Positions 8,362 to 18,559 are shown, numbered from the stretch's first letter. The stretch: 64,000 bases of DNA from Methylobacter luteus IMV-B-3098 (GCF_000427625.1 NZ_ATYJ01000014.1:62001-126000), one strand, 5' to 3'. Notes: generated from the letters alone by a model not told the origin. Program-made: numbers and translations.

Positions 8362-9366
8362 CTATGCATTGTCGCATGCTGCTTTAATCCCGCTGCCTAG
8401 CTTCTCAAGGGAAGATATTAGTGCATCAATATTTTTCTCAGATACGACGATTCTCTGTCCTTCTTTATAGGAAATATCCCCTGATTTTGTTATGTATTGG
8501 CTATCAACGATGCCTTCGTTATGAGCCAGAATGTGTCTTTTCTGAAAGAGAATCTTGAGCTCTACCAACTCGTCATTTGTTAGCCAATCACTATAGCCTT
8601 TTTGAAGAGCTTCAAACCAAATATTGTTTCCCTGCTCTAATCGTTGGAAAGCATTAAATGGCGCTGTACCGAATCTGGCATACATGCCCTCACAATACTT
8701 TTGAAATGCGACAACCCCATCTGATATGCAGGTTTCCAGAAGTGATCTGCAAGTTAACTCTGCCTCATCCTTGCTCATTGATTCTGTCAACGCATTCCTG
8801 ACAATTTCAATGCTATCTTTCTTAGCTTTAATTTTTCGTAGTGAGTCTGCGAATGTTTGAGTAACTGAGTTATGCCCACAAGCGGGGCAGAAGTAGGCAC
8901 TGCCGATAACGGCAAAACGGGCGTGACACTTTTCACATTGGATTTCAAGCCGCATCAACTCAGCAGCTTTAGCCGGAATGGCAAAAGTTCGGTTTATGCC
9001 GCCTTTAACCGTCATGCTCATAGAAATAAAACTATTTCTTGTCTGTCTCTGATTAAATTTTTGTGCATCAGACCTTATAGCATTGTCAATTTTCCCTTTT
9101 ACTATGGCAAGCGCTTCTGTTTTGACATGTTCAACTTGTTCGATAGTAAACCACTGATCCGCAGGCGCTTCATGGCGGCAAAGTGGACACCAGACTGCTT
9201 CGTCTTTGAAGATATTCGTCCAATCTTCTTCGTGGACTTTGAAGATGAATTCACAGTCCTCTGCTGGACACTGCTTGTCAATATATCCCTTTTCGTCTGT
9301 TTCAATTGGGACAGAAACTGATTGCCCATTCAGACGGTTCATTTCTTTAATTAGATCTTCAAACAT
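8362..9366 (-). CDS. Zinc-ribbon protein with HEPN-like C-terminal motif, possible defence gene
   Basis: 334 aa; the ATG follows AAGGATGGAGA. The N-terminus has a CPAEDC...WCPLC four-cysteine set (residues ~34-80), and a second ribbon CEKC...FCPAC lies near residue 140-160. Near residue 285 the sequence KRHILAHNEG contains an R-x4-H signature like that of HEPN RNases. The middle is helical with no recognised fold. It sits downstream of hsdR in the same orientation with a 46-nt gap, so it is probably part of the same defence block. A nucleic-acid-binding or toxin-type role is inferred only from the motifs and location; I cannot name a family. Confidence 0.7.
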   Translation of the reverse strand: MFEDLIKEMNRLNGQSVSVPIETDEKGYIDKQCPAEDCEFIFKVHEEDWTNIFKDEAVWCPLCRHEAPADQWFTIEQVEHVKTEALAIVKGKIDNAIRSDAQKFNQRQTRNSFISMSMTVKGGINRTFAIPAKAAELMRLEIQCEKCHARFAVIGSAYFCPACGHNSVTQTFADSLRKIKAKKDSIEIVRNALTESMSKDEAELTCRSLLETCISDGVVAFQKYCEGMYARFGTAPFNAFQRLEQGNNIWFEALQKGYSDWLTNDELVELKILFQKRHILAHNEGIVDSQYITKSGDISYKEGQRIVVSEKNIDALISSLEKLGSGIKAACDNA

Positions 9367-9412
9367 TCTCCATCCTTATAAATGAGGCATACAGGTTATT
9401 ATCTAGGTTTGA

Positions 9413-12400
9413 CTAAGCTATTTCCACCAACTCATTGGCGATCATTTCGGCCTGTTTCAAAACGGTTTCAGTCGCTAATAGCTGCATATCCGGTGGATAA
9501 CCGTATTGTCGCAATAGTCGCTTCACAATAACTTTTAACTTTGCCCGGACGCTTTCCTTGATCGTCCAGTCAATCGAAGCGTTTTCCTTAACTCTTTGCG
9601 TCAAGACCACCGCCAATTCTCGCAATTTATCGTGTTGCATCAGTTCTCTGGCACTGCCATTGTTGGCGACGGCGGTATAAAAGGCATATTCAAAATCGCT
9701 CAGGCCCATTTGCTTAGCTTCACTATCGGAAGCGACAATTTCCTTACTGATCCTGATGAGCTCTTCCATAACCTCGGCGGCGGTCAGAATTTTATTCTGA
9801 TATTTCTTGATGGCTGTTTCCAGCATTTCCATCAAGGATTTGCTTTGCACCAGGTTCTTTTTAGCTCGAACCTTCAGCTCGTCATTGAGCAGTTTTTTCA
9901 GCACTTCGAGAGCGACATTTTTATGCTCCATCCCTTTCAATTCGAGCAAAAATTCATCGGAAAGAATGGAGATATCCGGTTTTTTGATTCCTGCTGCATC
10001 AAACACGTCGATTACTTGTTCGGATACCAAGGCTTTGTCGATCACCTGTCGAATGGTGGTTTCGATTTCTTCGTTGGTTTTGTCGGAGCCGGTGCCATCA
10101 AACTTCGCTAATCGTGCCCTGACCGCCTGAAAGAAGGCGACTTCATCTTTGGCGTCCATGGCTTTTTCATGGGGAATGGCAATAGCAAAGGCTTGGGATA
10201 ATGCTGTTACTTCATTGATGTAGCGTTTTTTGCCATCATCCAGCCCTAATATATGCTCTTCGGCGGCCAGAATAAGCGATAGTTTTTGCGAGGTATCCGC
10301 CGCGAAATAATCCTCATAAGCGAAGCCGTGAAACATCGCGGAGATAACTTCGATTTTCTCTAACATCAAATTGACCGCTTGTTCTTGAGCCAGCGTCGGA
10401 TCACCTTTGCCGCCTGCGTCAGAATAAAAAGACAAGGCTTCCTTCAAGTCCGAAGCAATGCCCAAATAATCCACGACCAAACCGCCAGGCTTGTCCAGAT
10501 AAACCCGATTTACCCGTGCAATGGCTTGCATCAGGTTATGGCCTTTCATCGGTTTGTCGATATAAAGCGTGTGCATACTCGGCGCATCAAAGCCGGTCAG
10601 CCACATATCCCGAACAATCACGAGCTTTAATTCGTCATTATTGTCCTTCATCCGTTCGGCCAGGACTTTACGTTGCTTTTTGGTGGTGTGATGTTTGGCC
10701 AATTCTGAACCGTCTGAAGAAGCAGCAGTCATCACGACCTTAATGACGCCTTTATTCAGATCATCCGAATGCCATTCCGGCTTGAGTTTGATGATTTCAT
10801 TATACAAACTCACAGCAATTCGGCGAGACATACTGACGATCATACCCTTGCCGGAGAACACTTCCTGCCTCGCTTCAAAATGGCTGACAATATCTTGGGC
10901 AATATTTTGAATGCGCTGATGGCTGCCGATCAGAGCTTCCACTTGCGTCCATTTTGCCTTAGCTTTTTGTGTATCGGTGAGGTCTTCCTGGTCCAACTCC
11001 TTGTCCAATTCGGCAATCAGCTTTTTGCCTTCAGCACTCAAACTGACTTTGGCCAAGCGGCTCTCATAAAAAATCCTGACGGTAGCACCATCTTCGACCG
11101 CCTGGGCGATGTCATAAATATCGACATAATTGCCAAACACGGCGGGCGTATTCACATCAGTTTTTTCAATTGGTGTACCAGTAAAACCTAGGTAAGTGGC
11201 ATTAGGCAAGGCATCGCGCAGATATTTGGCGAAGCCGTAAACCACTTTTTGACCAATTTTGTTGCCTTGGTTATCTTTTATATCAATTGTCTTAGCCTGA
11301 AAACCGTATTGGGTCCGATGTGCTTCATCGGCAATTACCACGATATTCCGACGGTCGGATAACTGCTCGTAAACATTGCCCTCTTCGGGCTGGAATTTCT
11401 GGATCGTCGAGAAAATCACCCCGCCGGAGCCCACCCGCAACAATTCTTTAAGCTGTTGCCTGTCTTCCACCTGTTTAGGCTCCTGCCTCAATAATTGGGC
11501 GGAGGCCGCGAAGGTATCGAACAACTGATCGTCCAAATCGTTGCGGTCGGTAATCATTAACACGGTCGGGTTATCCAATGCCAGCACGATCTTGCCGGTA
11601 TAAAACACCATCGACAAAGACTTGCCGGAGCCTTGGGTATGCCAGACAACCCCGGCTTTTTGATCCCCGCCATGAGCGGTGGCCCGCAGCGTCGAAGTAA
11701 TGGCCGCATTCACTGCATAATACTGGTGATAGGCGGCCAGTTTTTTTACCGTGCTGATACTGATAATGCCGGTTTGCGGGTCTTCTTTTTTGAATTTTTC
11801 AAACACCACGAAATGCCGGATCAAATCCAGCAAGGTGGCTTTGCCCAGCATTCCGTTAATCAAGGTTTCAAGCTGGCTGACCAGATGCGAAGCTTCATTT
11901 TTCCCATCGACTGATTTCCATGTCATGAAACGGCTAAAAGCCGCCGACAAAGACCCAGCCTTGGCTTCCAGGCCATCGGAAATGACCAGAATGGCGTTGT
12001 AGGTAAACAGGCCGGGAATGGTGTACTTATAGGTATCGAGTTGCTTATAGGCCGATTTAATCGTGGCGTTTTCATCGGCGGCGTTTTTGAGTTCGATGAC
12101 TACAAGAGGCAATCCATTGACGAACAAAACCAGATCGGGGCGCTTGTTTTGCCCGTTTTCAATGACGGTAAATTGATTGGCCACCACGAATTCATTATTT
12201 TCCGGCTTGACAAAATCGATCAGCCAGACCAGATCACCGCGATCCTGCCCGTCTTTGCTGTAGCTGACCTTGACGCCTTCGGTCAGCATTCGGTGGAAGG
12301 CTTCATTATTGGCCAGCGTATCCGGCGAATGGATGCGCTCAACCTCTTTAAGAGCGTCTTGCAGGACCGAGGGTGGGAGGTTCTTGTTGATGCGTTGCAC

Positions 12401-12562
12401 CGCAGAGCGCAGACGATCCTTCAGGACGACTTCGTCATAGCGGCTGCGTTCCGGATTTTCGCCATCGGGAGCAATATCAGGTCCGTAAATGTAATCATAA
12501 CCAAGCCGTTCAAACAGCTTGATAGCGAAAGCTTCAATGGCGTTTTCTGTTAAGTGGCTCAT
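9413..12562 (-). CDS. hsdR: Type I restriction enzyme, R (motor/nuclease) subunit
   Basis: 1049 aa; starts at the ATG whose A overlaps the stop of the upstream gene (TGATG). The N-terminal PD-(D/E)XK nuclease region has [18 protein letters not shown] near residue 150-160. The SF2 translocase follows, with Walker A HTQGSGKS, the DEAHRTQYG box, SAT-like GFTGTP and a C-terminal helicase half ending in QAIARVNR. The C-terminal ~200 residues are the helical region that docks on the methylase. With the linked hsdM and hsdS genes it makes a complete ATP-dependent restriction complex. No disruption is visible. Confidence 0.95.
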   Translation of the reverse strand: MSHLTENAIEAFAIKLFERLGYDYIYGPDIAPDGENPERSRYDEVVLKDRLRSAVQRINKNLPPSVLQDALKEVERIHSPDTLANNEAFHRMLTEGVKVSYSKDGQDRGDLVWLIDFVKPENNEFVVANQFTVIENGQNKRPDLVLFVNGLPLVVIELKNAADENATIKSAYKQLDTYKYTIPGLFTYNAILVISDGLEAKAGSLSAAFSRFMTWKSVDGKNEASHLVSQLETLINGMLGKATLLDLIRHFVVFEKFKKEDPQTGIISISTVKKLAAYHQYYAVNAAITSTLRATAHGGDQKAGVVWHTQGSGKSLSMVFYTGKIVLALDNPTVLMITDRNDLDDQLFDTFAASAQLLRQEPKQVEDRQQLKELLRVGSGGVIFSTIQKFQPEEGNVYEQLSDRRNIVVIADEAHRTQYGFQAKTIDIKDNQGNKIGQKVVYGFAKYLRDALPNATYLGFTGTPIEKTDVNTPAVFGNYVDIYDIAQAVEDGATVRIFYESRLAKVSLSAEGKKLIAELDKELDQEDLTDTQKAKAKWTQVEALIGSHQRIQNIAQDIVSHFEARQEVFSGKGMIVSMSRRIAVSLYNEIIKLKPEWHSDDLNKGVIKVVMTAASSDGSELAKHHTTKKQRKVLAERMKDNNDELKLVIVRDMWLTGFDAPSMHTLYIDKPMKGHNLMQAIARVNRVYLDKPGGLVVDYLGIASDLKEALSFYSDAGGKGDPTLAQEQAVNLMLEKIEVISAMFHGFAYEDYFAADTSQKLSLILAAEEHILGLDDGKKRYINEVTALSQAFAIAIPHEKAMDAKDEVAFFQAVRARLAKFDGTGSDKTNEEIETTIRQVIDKALVSEQVIDVFDAAGIKKPDISILSDEFLLELKGMEHKNVALEVLKKLLNDELKVRAKKNLVQSKSLMEMLETAIKKYQNKILTAAEVMEELIRISKEIVASDSEAKQMGLSDFEYAFYTAVANNGSARELMQHDKLRELAVVLTQRVKENASIDWTIKESVRAKLKVIVKRLLRQYGYPPDMQLLATETVLKQAEMIANELVEIA

Positions 12563-13242
12563 CAATCACCTTGTATTGCGTTATTTTCCGTTTCGGACTC
12601 CCTGAACGCTTTGTATTCTGATCGGTATGCTTGGAAATCTACGTTGTACAAAATTTCACTGGCAGTATAAGAATACGTATCCATTGAAAATTCCCCGAAA
12701 AAGTCATCCCAGTAGTTATTGAAATCTTCGAATTCTTCATAGCCCAGCGTTTCTTCTTCAATAACACTTTGGTCTTGCGGTCCAATATTATTTGTTCTTT
12801 CTTCGAAGGCCCGGATTAAAAAAATAGCTATGACTAAAGTGCTATCAATCAAGAATTCCCGTGTCAGAAGGTCAATCTTGTTGTTACGTTCTCTTAGCTC
12901 ATCCAGTGATTTTCCATGCGAAGTCGGGCTAACCTCGTTCCTGAGATTACCAAGCTCCTGCCCAATATTGGCTAAGGAGCGGGAAACCTGGTTTACCAGG
13001 TTTTCATTGGCATAACCCAGGGCGAGGAAGGTGCTCTTTAAAACAGCGTTGATACTCGGTGCACTGCCAAGAGTTATTCCTTTTGTACAGCAAATTTCTT
13101 TACCGATGCTTTCCAGAAGCGCCTTGGCATTTTCGATTGAAATGCTGAAATCAGATTCAAGATGGCCTTCCATTCGGTCAACATACAAGGAAAGCTCTTG
13201 CCAACGGCCATATTGAGCAATTGTTGCCCTTAGTCTTTCCAT
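12562..13242 (-). CDS. Abi-type protein (abortive-infection C-terminal domain) embedded in the hsd operon
   Basis: 226 aa. The middle of the protein matches the abortive-infection C-terminal pattern: ISIENAKALLESIGKEIC, later LGNLRNEVSPTSHG followed by a long hydrophobic helix LVIAIFLIRAFEE. The R-N-x5-SHG segment is the HEPN-like active-site region of that family. The C-terminal 60 residues are acidic and specific to this protein. It overlaps the hsdS stop by 1 nt and the hsdR start by 3 nt, so it is translated as part of the hsd operon. A back-up suicide function if restriction fails is an inference. Confidence 0.8.
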   Translation of the reverse strand: MERLRATIAQYGRWQELSLYVDRMEGHLESDFSISIENAKALLESIGKEICCTKGITLGSAPSINAVLKSTFLALGYANENLVNQVSRSLANIGQELGNLRNEVSPTSHGKSLDELRERNNKIDLLTREFLIDSTLVIAIFLIRAFEERTNNIGPQDQSVIEEETLGYEEFEDFNNYWDDFFGEFSMDTYSYTASEILYNVDFQAYRSEYKAFRESETENNAIQGD

Positions 13243-14447
13243 TAGTATTGCACCTTGATTTCGCCGTTCATCAGCTTGGGTAACAGTGTGTCTCGGAGTT
13301 TTTCGAGGGATTTTCTTTGTTTTGCTATAGCGATTTTCTTATTTAATAATGGAACCATGATCTTAGACATTTCCGTAAGCTCATCAGGCGAAGGAATCAA
13401 TGTCATAGCCGCATCCAGGTCGCCACGCTTGATATGTCCCATTGTCGTTGCATGGCTTGAAGAAATTGATATGAACTCGGCAAGATGATGTTTGCACCAC
13501 ATTAAGTAAAACCATTTCGGGAATTCGGCAGAGGTGACTTTGAAAAGGTGTTGGTTCAATATGCACCGCTCTCCGCCCCAAACTTTAACCATCAATGATG
13601 CAGACCAGGCAAAAATCACATCGCCGGTTTCTACAATATATTCAGGCTTTACATTGCTTGTCGCCCAATCCGAAGATTCAGACATGCCGCTGCTCAATTC
13701 TTTTATCTTTAAAACCGGTAAGCATTCTTGGTTATTCTCTGGCGGATATTTCTGGCAGGCCAGTCCATTCAAGAAATTGGCAACACTACTTAATGGTTGA
13801 CTTTCCCAATTATCCTGTGGCTCCTCAATAAACCACTGACGAAAAAGCGTCTCTGCCATGGTTTCAAGGGTTTTACTTTGGCGATACAGAAGATCGATTT
13901 TATCGTCCAGACTGGACAAAATGGCAACGATAGCTTTTTGTTCTGGTAGGGGTGGTAAAGGAACCGGAATTTTCCTAATATTTTTCATCGGAAGCGTTGG
14001 TTGAGAGCTTCCATGGGAAAAGCCTTCGAGACTATCCCTAAAAAAGTTTGTCCTAAAGTAGCTATAAACGAAATAGGGATCACATTCTCCACCACACCTG
14101 ATTCTGCAAATATTAGGCGCCAAATGAAATATTTCATCTTCAGGGATTAATGCAAATTGTCCAATATTTGCACCAACATAGGTAAACAAAATATCGTTCT
14201 TATAAAGCTTAGATCGTGGCAAATTATCGGAGACGTTTTTGTTAATTCTTTTTATATCAGATAAATCAAGTTTACCTTCTCTCACGTTTAATGCTCTAAG
14301 CGCAATTACCTCACCGTTTTCTACGTATATAATATGTTTTGTATATTCATAACCCGCCAGCTTAGTGACATCTGCGACATCACCGATATATCTACAATCC
14401 CAGTGTCCTGGAATCACTCCAACGTCCGATTCATGCCATTTACTCAT
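13242..14447 (-). CDS. hsdS: Type I restriction-modification specificity subunit
   Basis: 401 aa with two target-recognition halves. Each half ends in a conserved helical spacer: [28 protein letters not shown] in the middle (residues ~165-200) and the equivalent [35 protein letters not shown] at the C-terminus. It sets the DNA target of the HsdM/HsdR complex. The ATG overlaps the hsdM stop (ATGA), implying coupling. The recognition sequence cannot be read from the protein. Confidence 0.93.
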   Translation of the reverse strand: MSKWHESDVGVIPGHWDCRYIGDVADVTKLAGYEYTKHIIYVENGEVIALRALNVREGKLDLSDIKRINKNVSDNLPRSKLYKNDILFTYVGANIGQFALIPEDEIFHLAPNICRIRCGGECDPYFVYSYFRTNFFRDSLEGFSHGSSQPTLPMKNIRKIPVPLPPLPEQKAIVAILSSLDDKIDLLYRQSKTLETMAETLFRQWFIEEPQDNWESQPLSSVANFLNGLACQKYPPENNQECLPVLKIKELSSGMSESSDWATSNVKPEYIVETGDVIFAWSASLMVKVWGGERCILNQHLFKVTSAEFPKWFYLMWCKHHLAEFISISSSHATTMGHIKRGDLDAAMTLIPSPDELTEMSKIMVPLLNKKIAIAKQRKSLEKLRDTLLPKLMNGEIKVQY

Positions 14448-15982
14448 AACTTCACCCTAGCCAGATTTTCAGCAATGGCTTTATTCAGTATCGTTTCTTC
14501 CAGCAATTGCGCTTCAAATTCGGCTTTCAGAGCGGTAAAGCGTTCCTTGAAATCGAAGTCATCTTCTTCATCCGGCAGGCCTACATAACGCCCCGGAGTA
14601 AGCACATAATCCAGTTCCTTGACGCGTTCGATAGGTGTTGAGGCACAAAAGCCCTTGATGTCCTCATACTCACCTTCACCTGTGCGCCAAGCATGGTAGG
14701 TATGGGCAATCTTCTGGATGTCCTCATGCGAGAGTTCACGGGTGCGACGGTTAATCAAATACCCCAAATTGCGGGCATCGATGAACAGGATTTCAGACTT
14801 GCGCGGGTGGCCATTATTGCGGGTACGGTTCATAAACCAGAGCGCCGCCGGAATCTGGGTGTTCAAAAATAGTTTGGCAGGCAGATTGACGATGCAATCA
14901 ATCAGATTGCCGTCAGCGACCAAAGCCTTGCGAATGTCCCCTTCCCCACTGGATTTACTGGTCAGAGCGCCTTTAGCCAAGACAATTCCGGCTTTGCCAG
15001 CCGGAGACAGGTGATATATAAAATGTTGAAGCCATGCAAAATTGGCATTGCCGGAAGGCGGCGTGCCATATTGCCAGCGCCCGTCTTTTCGTAACAGTTC
15101 CCCGCTCCAGTCACTGTCGTTAAACGGCGGATTGGCGATAATGAAATCGGCTTTTAGATCTTTGTGGGCGTCATTCAGGAACGAACCTTCGTTATTCCAT
15201 TTGACTTGCGAACTATCGATACCGCGTATCGCCAAATTCATCTTGGCCAATCGCCAGGTGGTCTGGTTGCTTTCCTGTCCGTAAACGGAAATATCGTTGA
15301 TTTTGCCCTGGTGTTCTTCAACAAACTTTTCCGATTGCACGAACATCCCGCCCGATCCGCAACAGGGATCGAGTACCCGTCCTTTGTAGGGTTCCAGCAT
15401 GGAAACCAGCAATTCGACAATGCTGCGGGGCGTATAGAACTGGCCGCCCTGTTTGCCTTCGGCCAAGGCAAATTCACCGAGAAAATATTCGAACACATGG
15501 CCCAGCACATCGGCGCTGCGGGCTTTGGCATCGCCGAGCGCGATATTGCCGACCAGATCAATCAGGCCGCCAAGATTGGTCGGATCAAGATTTTGCCTGG
15601 CATACACTTTAGGCAAAACACCTTTAAGCGATGAATTTTCTTTCTCGATAGAATCCATCGCGGCATCAATAAATTTGCCAATTTCAGGCTGTTTGGCCTT
15701 GGCAAGCAGGAATGACCATCTGGCTTCTGTCGGGACGAAGAAGATATTTTCGGCTTTATATTCGTCTTTATCTTCGGGATCGGCTCCCGCGTATTCCCCC
15801 TGCCCTGCTTGCAGCTTGGCGAAGTGCTCTTCGAATGAATCAGAAATGTATTTAAGGAAGATGAGCCCCAATACGACATGCTTGTATTCGGCGGCGTCAA
15901 TGTTTTTTCGTAATTTATCGGCGGCTTTCCAGAGTTGTTTTTCTAAGGGTTCTTGTTTCTCTTCTTTTTTGATTTTTGCCAT
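14444..15982 (-). CDS. hsdM: Type I DNA methyltransferase subunit (N6-adenine)
   Basis: 512 aa. The N-terminal helical HsdM_N domain has [20 protein letters not shown]. The SAM site is [13 protein letters not shown] (about residue 210) and the catalytic motif IV is [11 protein letters not shown] (about residue 285), which marks an N6-adenine methylase. It protects host DNA and forms the core of the restriction complex. First gene of the hsd operon, starting 18 nt after the toxin gene, so the toxin-antitoxin pair may share its transcript. Confidence 0.95.
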   Translation of the reverse strand: MAKIKKEEKQEPLEKQLWKAADKLRKNIDAAEYKHVVLGLIFLKYISDSFEEHFAKLQAGQGEYAGADPEDKDEYKAENIFFVPTEARWSFLLAKAKQPEIGKFIDAAMDSIEKENSSLKGVLPKVYARQNLDPTNLGGLIDLVGNIALGDAKARSADVLGHVFEYFLGEFALAEGKQGGQFYTPRSIVELLVSMLEPYKGRVLDPCCGSGGMFVQSEKFVEEHQGKINDISVYGQESNQTTWRLAKMNLAIRGIDSSQVKWNNEGSFLNDAHKDLKADFIIANPPFNDSDWSGELLRKDGRWQYGTPPSGNANFAWLQHFIYHLSPAGKAGIVLAKGALTSKSSGEGDIRKALVADGNLIDCIVNLPAKLFLNTQIPAALWFMNRTRNNGHPRKSEILFIDARNLGYLINRRTRELSHEDIQKIAHTYHAWRTGEGEYEDIKGFCASTPIERVKELDYVLTPGRYVGLPDEEDDFDFKERFTALKAEFEAQLLEETILNKAIAENLARVKL

Positions 15983-15999
15983 GTCATTCCGTACATGAA

Positions 16000-16284
16000 T
16001 TAAAAATTATCAGGCCATTGCCTTGCACTATGAAAAACAGCCAGAATCTGAATTTGCTGTTCTTTTATACGGTACGGCAAAATATAGCGAGTCCCCGTAA
16101 GCACTAACTCGCGCGTACCTTCTACTCGACCAGGACGGCCTATTTGAGGATTGCTTTGCAATAGCAGAACACGATCTTTTATCTCGTTAAGCAATGCATG
16201 TGCAGCATGAGGGTTTTCTTCAGCGATATATTCAAAAATGTCCCGTAGATCCTGACGGGCGGGTTCGGTCCAGACTATTTTCAC
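16000..16284 (-). CDS. ParE/RelE-family toxin
   Basis: 94 aa, the typical size. Family features are [24 protein letters not shown], the [14 protein letters not shown] strand and the C-terminal RYILPYRI...[12 protein letters not shown]. ParE members poison gyrase and RelE members cleave mRNA; the sequence alone does not decide, although the N-terminus looks ParE-like. Its ATG overlaps the end of the antitoxin gene by 4 nt, the usual antitoxin-first order. Confidence 0.9.
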   Translation of the reverse strand: MKIVWTEPARQDLRDIFEYIAEENPHAAHALLNEIKDRVLLLQSNPQIGRPGRVEGTRELVLTGTRYILPYRIKEQQIQILAVFHSARQWPDNF

Positions 16285-16538
16285 GCCTTTCCTTGAGCTT
16301 TTCGTTCAATTAATTCTTCCATTTCTTTCATCACATCATCGTGATCAACCAGTTCGCCTCGATCGGCCGCCGCAATGCCTTGGGTGATTTTTTCGATCTG
16401 CCAGGCGTGTTGTTGTAGGTATTCCTTGAGCGCTTGATTGACCAGATAATTACGCGACCTGTCCAGTGAGTCGGCCAAATGGTCAAGCTGGTGTACGATG
16501 TCTGATTCAGCTCTGACAGTAAATGCTTCGGTAGCCAT
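16281..16538 (-). CDS. Ribbon-helix-helix antitoxin (CopG/ParD-like)
   Basis: 85 aa. The N-terminal ribbon-helix-helix is AFTVRAESDIVHQLDHLADSL-DRSRNYLVNQALKEYL. The acidic C-terminal tail should bind the toxin. The ATG at 16538 is preceded by GGAG with 9-nt spacing and is preferred over an upstream TTG. It probably represses its own promoter together with the toxin. Confidence 0.88.
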   Translation of the reverse strand: MATEAFTVRAESDIVHQLDHLADSLDRSRNYLVNQALKEYLQQHAWQIEKITQGIAAADRGELVDHDDVMKEMEELIERKAQGKA

Positions 16539-16602
16539 GAGCAATACTCCGGTTCGTTATGGTTCACTTGTAATCATAACGCATACTTTATATATATGCT
16601 AT

Positions 16603-16839
16603 TTACTTGTTACAGTCGTGATATCCGCCTTTCTGCTTGCTTTGGGATAATTGTTGGGCAGCACTGATCGCCTCGTCCTCGGTAGCAAACCACTCCTTGC
16701 GCACGGTTCCGGGAGATCCTACCCTGCCCCATTCCTTGACCAGCGACCAATCGCCGAATATGCCTGGTACAACGTATATCTGATAAAACCGGTGCAGGTT
16801 CTGCTCTGGATCATGCCGTTCCAGGTAAATGCGGTTCAT
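16603..16839 (-). CDS. WGR-domain protein
   Basis: 78 aa, essentially one WGR domain: YQIYVVPGIFGDWSLVKEWGRVG...ATEDEAISAAQ. WGR domains bind nucleic-acid ends in PARPs and are found in small proteins of mobile elements. It starts 5 nt after the stop of the tyrosine recombinase gene, so the two are probably co-transcribed. A role as a recombination accessory protein is a guess from the context. Confidence 0.8.
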   Translation of the reverse strand: MNRIYLERHDPEQNLHRFYQIYVVPGIFGDWSLVKEWGRVGSPGTVRKEWFATEDEAISAAQQLSQSKQKGGYHDCNK

Positions 16840-16844
16840 GGCAC

Positions 16845-17777
16845 TTAAATATCCGCCACCAGCTTGCTCAGCCGCTCCTGCCCTGCATGCGTATAGATCT
16901 GCGTCGTGGCAATGCTCTCATGGCCGAGCAGCGCCTGGATGTCCACCAGCTGCACGTCCTTTTCCAACAATCGTGTGGCGTAAGTGTGGCGGAGCTTATG
17001 CGGCGTGACCTTCTTCTCGATGCCGGCCTTGTCGATCAGCTTCTTCAGATAGGCCCGCGCGGCATGGGCGCCGGGCGGCTTGCCGCCGGGCTTCTTCGCG
17101 AACACGTAATCGTCGGGCGCCCGGCCGGCCAGCGACAAGGCCAGCACGCGGCCGAACGCCTCCGGCAACGGTACCTGGCGCTCCTTGTTGCCCTTGCCGA
17201 TCACGCGCACGTGCCTGGCTACGCCATCGACCACGCGCACGTCCCGCGCTTTCAGGCCCAGAGCTTCGCTGATGCGCAGGCCAGATTTCTGGATCAGCTC
17301 GAATAGCAATTCGTAGCGCCGGCGCACGGCCATCGAAAATTCGCGGCTGCGGCCGAAGGCGTTGTCGGGGATGTCGTCGTAGTTGCGCGTGGCTTTCATC
17401 AGCGCCGCCTGCTCCTCGGTTTCCAGCCAGACCGGGATGCGCCGGGGCCGCTTGGGCTTCTCGATCTGGTAGATGGGATCCTCGGTAACCTTGTTGTTGC
17501 GCCTGGCCCATTTGTAGAAGGTGGCCAGGCAAGAAATCTTGCGGGCGATCGCGTGCGCCCCGATGCCTTCCCGGGACAAATGCGAAACGAAATGCTCGAC
17601 GTCGGTGGGCGAACACTTCTGCCAGTCCAATCCAGCATCGGACAGCCACCGGTACCAAATACCTAAATCTGAGTGGTAGTTGTAGCAGGTCGTATCGGCG
17701 TGGCCCTTGGTGTATTTCAAAAAGGCCAGGAAATCCTTTCGGGTTTGCTCGAATGAAGTTTCAGTCGGTTTTGTCAT
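16845..17777 (-). CDS. Tyrosine recombinase (XerC/D-like integrase)
   Basis: 310 aa. The N-terminal SAM-like core-binding domain is residues ~10-105. The catalytic domain has Arg in KSGLRISEALGL, HKLRHTYATRLL (H-x-x-R), LLGHESIATTQIYTH and the nucleophile Tyr in that last motif. The ATG follows GGAGCAGAG. It lacks the extra helix region of integron integrases, so it is not the source of the cassettes at 20.7-22 kb. GC is visibly higher than in its neighbours, which fits independent acquisition. Two palindromes upstream may be its binding sites. Confidence 0.9.
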   Translation of the reverse strand: MTKPTETSFEQTRKDFLAFLKYTKGHADTTCYNYHSDLGIWYRWLSDAGLDWQKCSPTDVEHFVSHLSREGIGAHAIARKISCLATFYKWARRNNKVTEDPIYQIEKPKRPRRIPVWLETEEQAALMKATRNYDDIPDNAFGRSREFSMAVRRRYELLFELIQKSGLRISEALGLKARDVRVVDGVARHVRVIGKGNKERQVPLPEAFGRVLALSLAGRAPDDYVFAKKPGGKPPGAHAARAYLKKLIDKAGIEKKVTPHKLRHTYATRLLEKDVQLVDIQALLGHESIATTQIYTHAGQERLSKLVADI

Positions 17778-17854
17778 CTCTGCTCCATGCCGCGTTTGGA
17801 AACCTGTTGGAAAATTTCGGCGGTTTTCGGGATTTCAGGCCGAAAGCCTAATTT

Positions 17855-17874
17855 ACTAAAATTACTATTTTAGT
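17855..17874. promoter_or_regulatory. 20-bp palindrome upstream of the recombinase
   Basis: ACTAAAAT-TACT-ATTTTAGT has perfect 8-bp arms and lies about 78 bp upstream of the recombinase start. Such a site could be an operator or a recombinase core site. A related palindrome lies at 17979-18004. Confidence 0.5.
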
Positions 17875-17978
17875 GCATGAGACTGAGAATGCAAAAAGGC
17901 AAATTACAGAATATCGCGCAAAAAACCGCCTATTAAGGACCACAAAAACCCGCTGGCAGGCTATGAAATCATACTAAA

Positions 17979-18004
17979 TTTACTAAAACTTTTGTTTTGG
18001 TAAA
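17979..18004. promoter_or_regulatory. Second, related palindrome in the same intergenic region
   Basis: TTTACTAAAAC and GTTTTGGTAAA are 11-bp arms (one G:T-type mismatch) around a 4-bp centre. It shares TTTACTAAAA with the palindrome at 17855 and lies between divergent genes (recombinase leftward, small gene at 18101 rightward). This could be a shared operator or attachment site. Confidence 0.45.
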
Positions 18005-18100
18005 AAGTTAGCTCAAACACTGCCATATATGACAAAGTATCCCTCATCCATTAATATTGGAATTGTGTGACTAAAGGCAGTTATAGGTAACGGAGTGACT

Positions 18101-18367
18101 ATGGCGGCGACGAATAGCGAAAAACAAAAACGGTATCGCGAATCCAGAATCCAGTCCGGCGATCGGCACCTGACCTGCTGGCTCGGCAAGGATGACAACG
18201 AACGCTTGATGCGACTGATGCAATCGTTCGGTTATGGCGATCGGGGCAATATGCAGGCTGGCTATACCGATGTGATCGGCCTGGCCCTGGCGCAATTGGA
18301 ACAGCCAGGCAAAAAGATCCGGCATGGCTTGGTGTTATTAAGAGGAAACAGAGGGAATAATGAGTGA
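18101..18367 (+). CDS. Small plasmid-type protein of unknown function
   Basis: 88 aa from the ATG at 18101 (GGAG about 6 nt upstream; a GTG two codons earlier is possible). The N-terminus NSEKQKRYRESRIQSGDRHL is basic, and the rest (WLGKDDNERLMRLMQSFGYG...GYTDVIGLALAQLEQ) resembles short plasmid or mobile-element DNA-binding or copy-control proteins. No family is assigned. It overlaps the next small gene by 8 nt. Confidence 0.6.
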   Translation: MAATNSEKQKRYRESRIQSGDRHLTCWLGKDDNERLMRLMQSFGYGDRGNMQAGYTDVIGLALAQLEQPGKKIRHGLVLLRGNRGNNE

Positions 18368-18530
18368 AGAACAGCGCGTGATTGTAACCGACATCCGAAT
18401 GCCATTCATGTCTATGGTGGTTTTCATGGTCAAATGGGTCATCGCCTCGATACCGGCGTTTTTTGTTCTGGCAATCATTGCATCGATATTTATGGGAATC
18501 ATCGGCGGAATGGGCAGGATGATGCATTGA
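18360..18530 (+). CDS. Small membrane protein of unknown function
   Basis: 56 aa. The ATG at 18360 lies inside the end of the upstream gene, with AGAGGAA and GAGGGA upstream. One long hydrophobic stretch (VVFMVKWVIASIPAFFVLAIIASIFMGIIGG) would span the inner membrane, followed by a Met/His-rich tail MGRMMH. Tight overlap with a plausible gene supports it being real. Confidence 0.5.
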   Translation: MSEEQRVIVTDIRMPFMSMVVFMVKWVIASIPAFFVLAIIASIFMGIIGGMGRMMH

Positions 18531-18532
18531 TT

Positions 18533-18559
18533 GGTTATCCACAAAATCTGTGGATAACC
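18533..18559. promoter_or_regulatory. Inverted pair of consensus DnaA boxes
   Basis: GGTTATCCACA at 18533-18543 and its inverse TGTGGATAACC at 18549-18559 form an 11-bp perfect stem with a 5-nt loop. Each arm contains the strict DnaA box TTATCCACA. There is no T-run after it, so a terminator is less likely. It could be part of a small origin or a DnaA-titrating site. Confidence 0.5.

Noticed and set aside
8168-8377. A 69-codon minus-strand gene after the zinc-ribbon gene
   Set aside because: It overlaps the tni-type inverted repeat and the shared 22-bp sequence, has no ribosome site and no protein-like pattern; treated as mobile-element debris.
16845-17777. Integron integrase for the nearby cassettes
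   Set aside because: The protein has the XerC/D layout and lacks the extra integron-integrase segment; it is also separated from the cassettes by unrelated genes.
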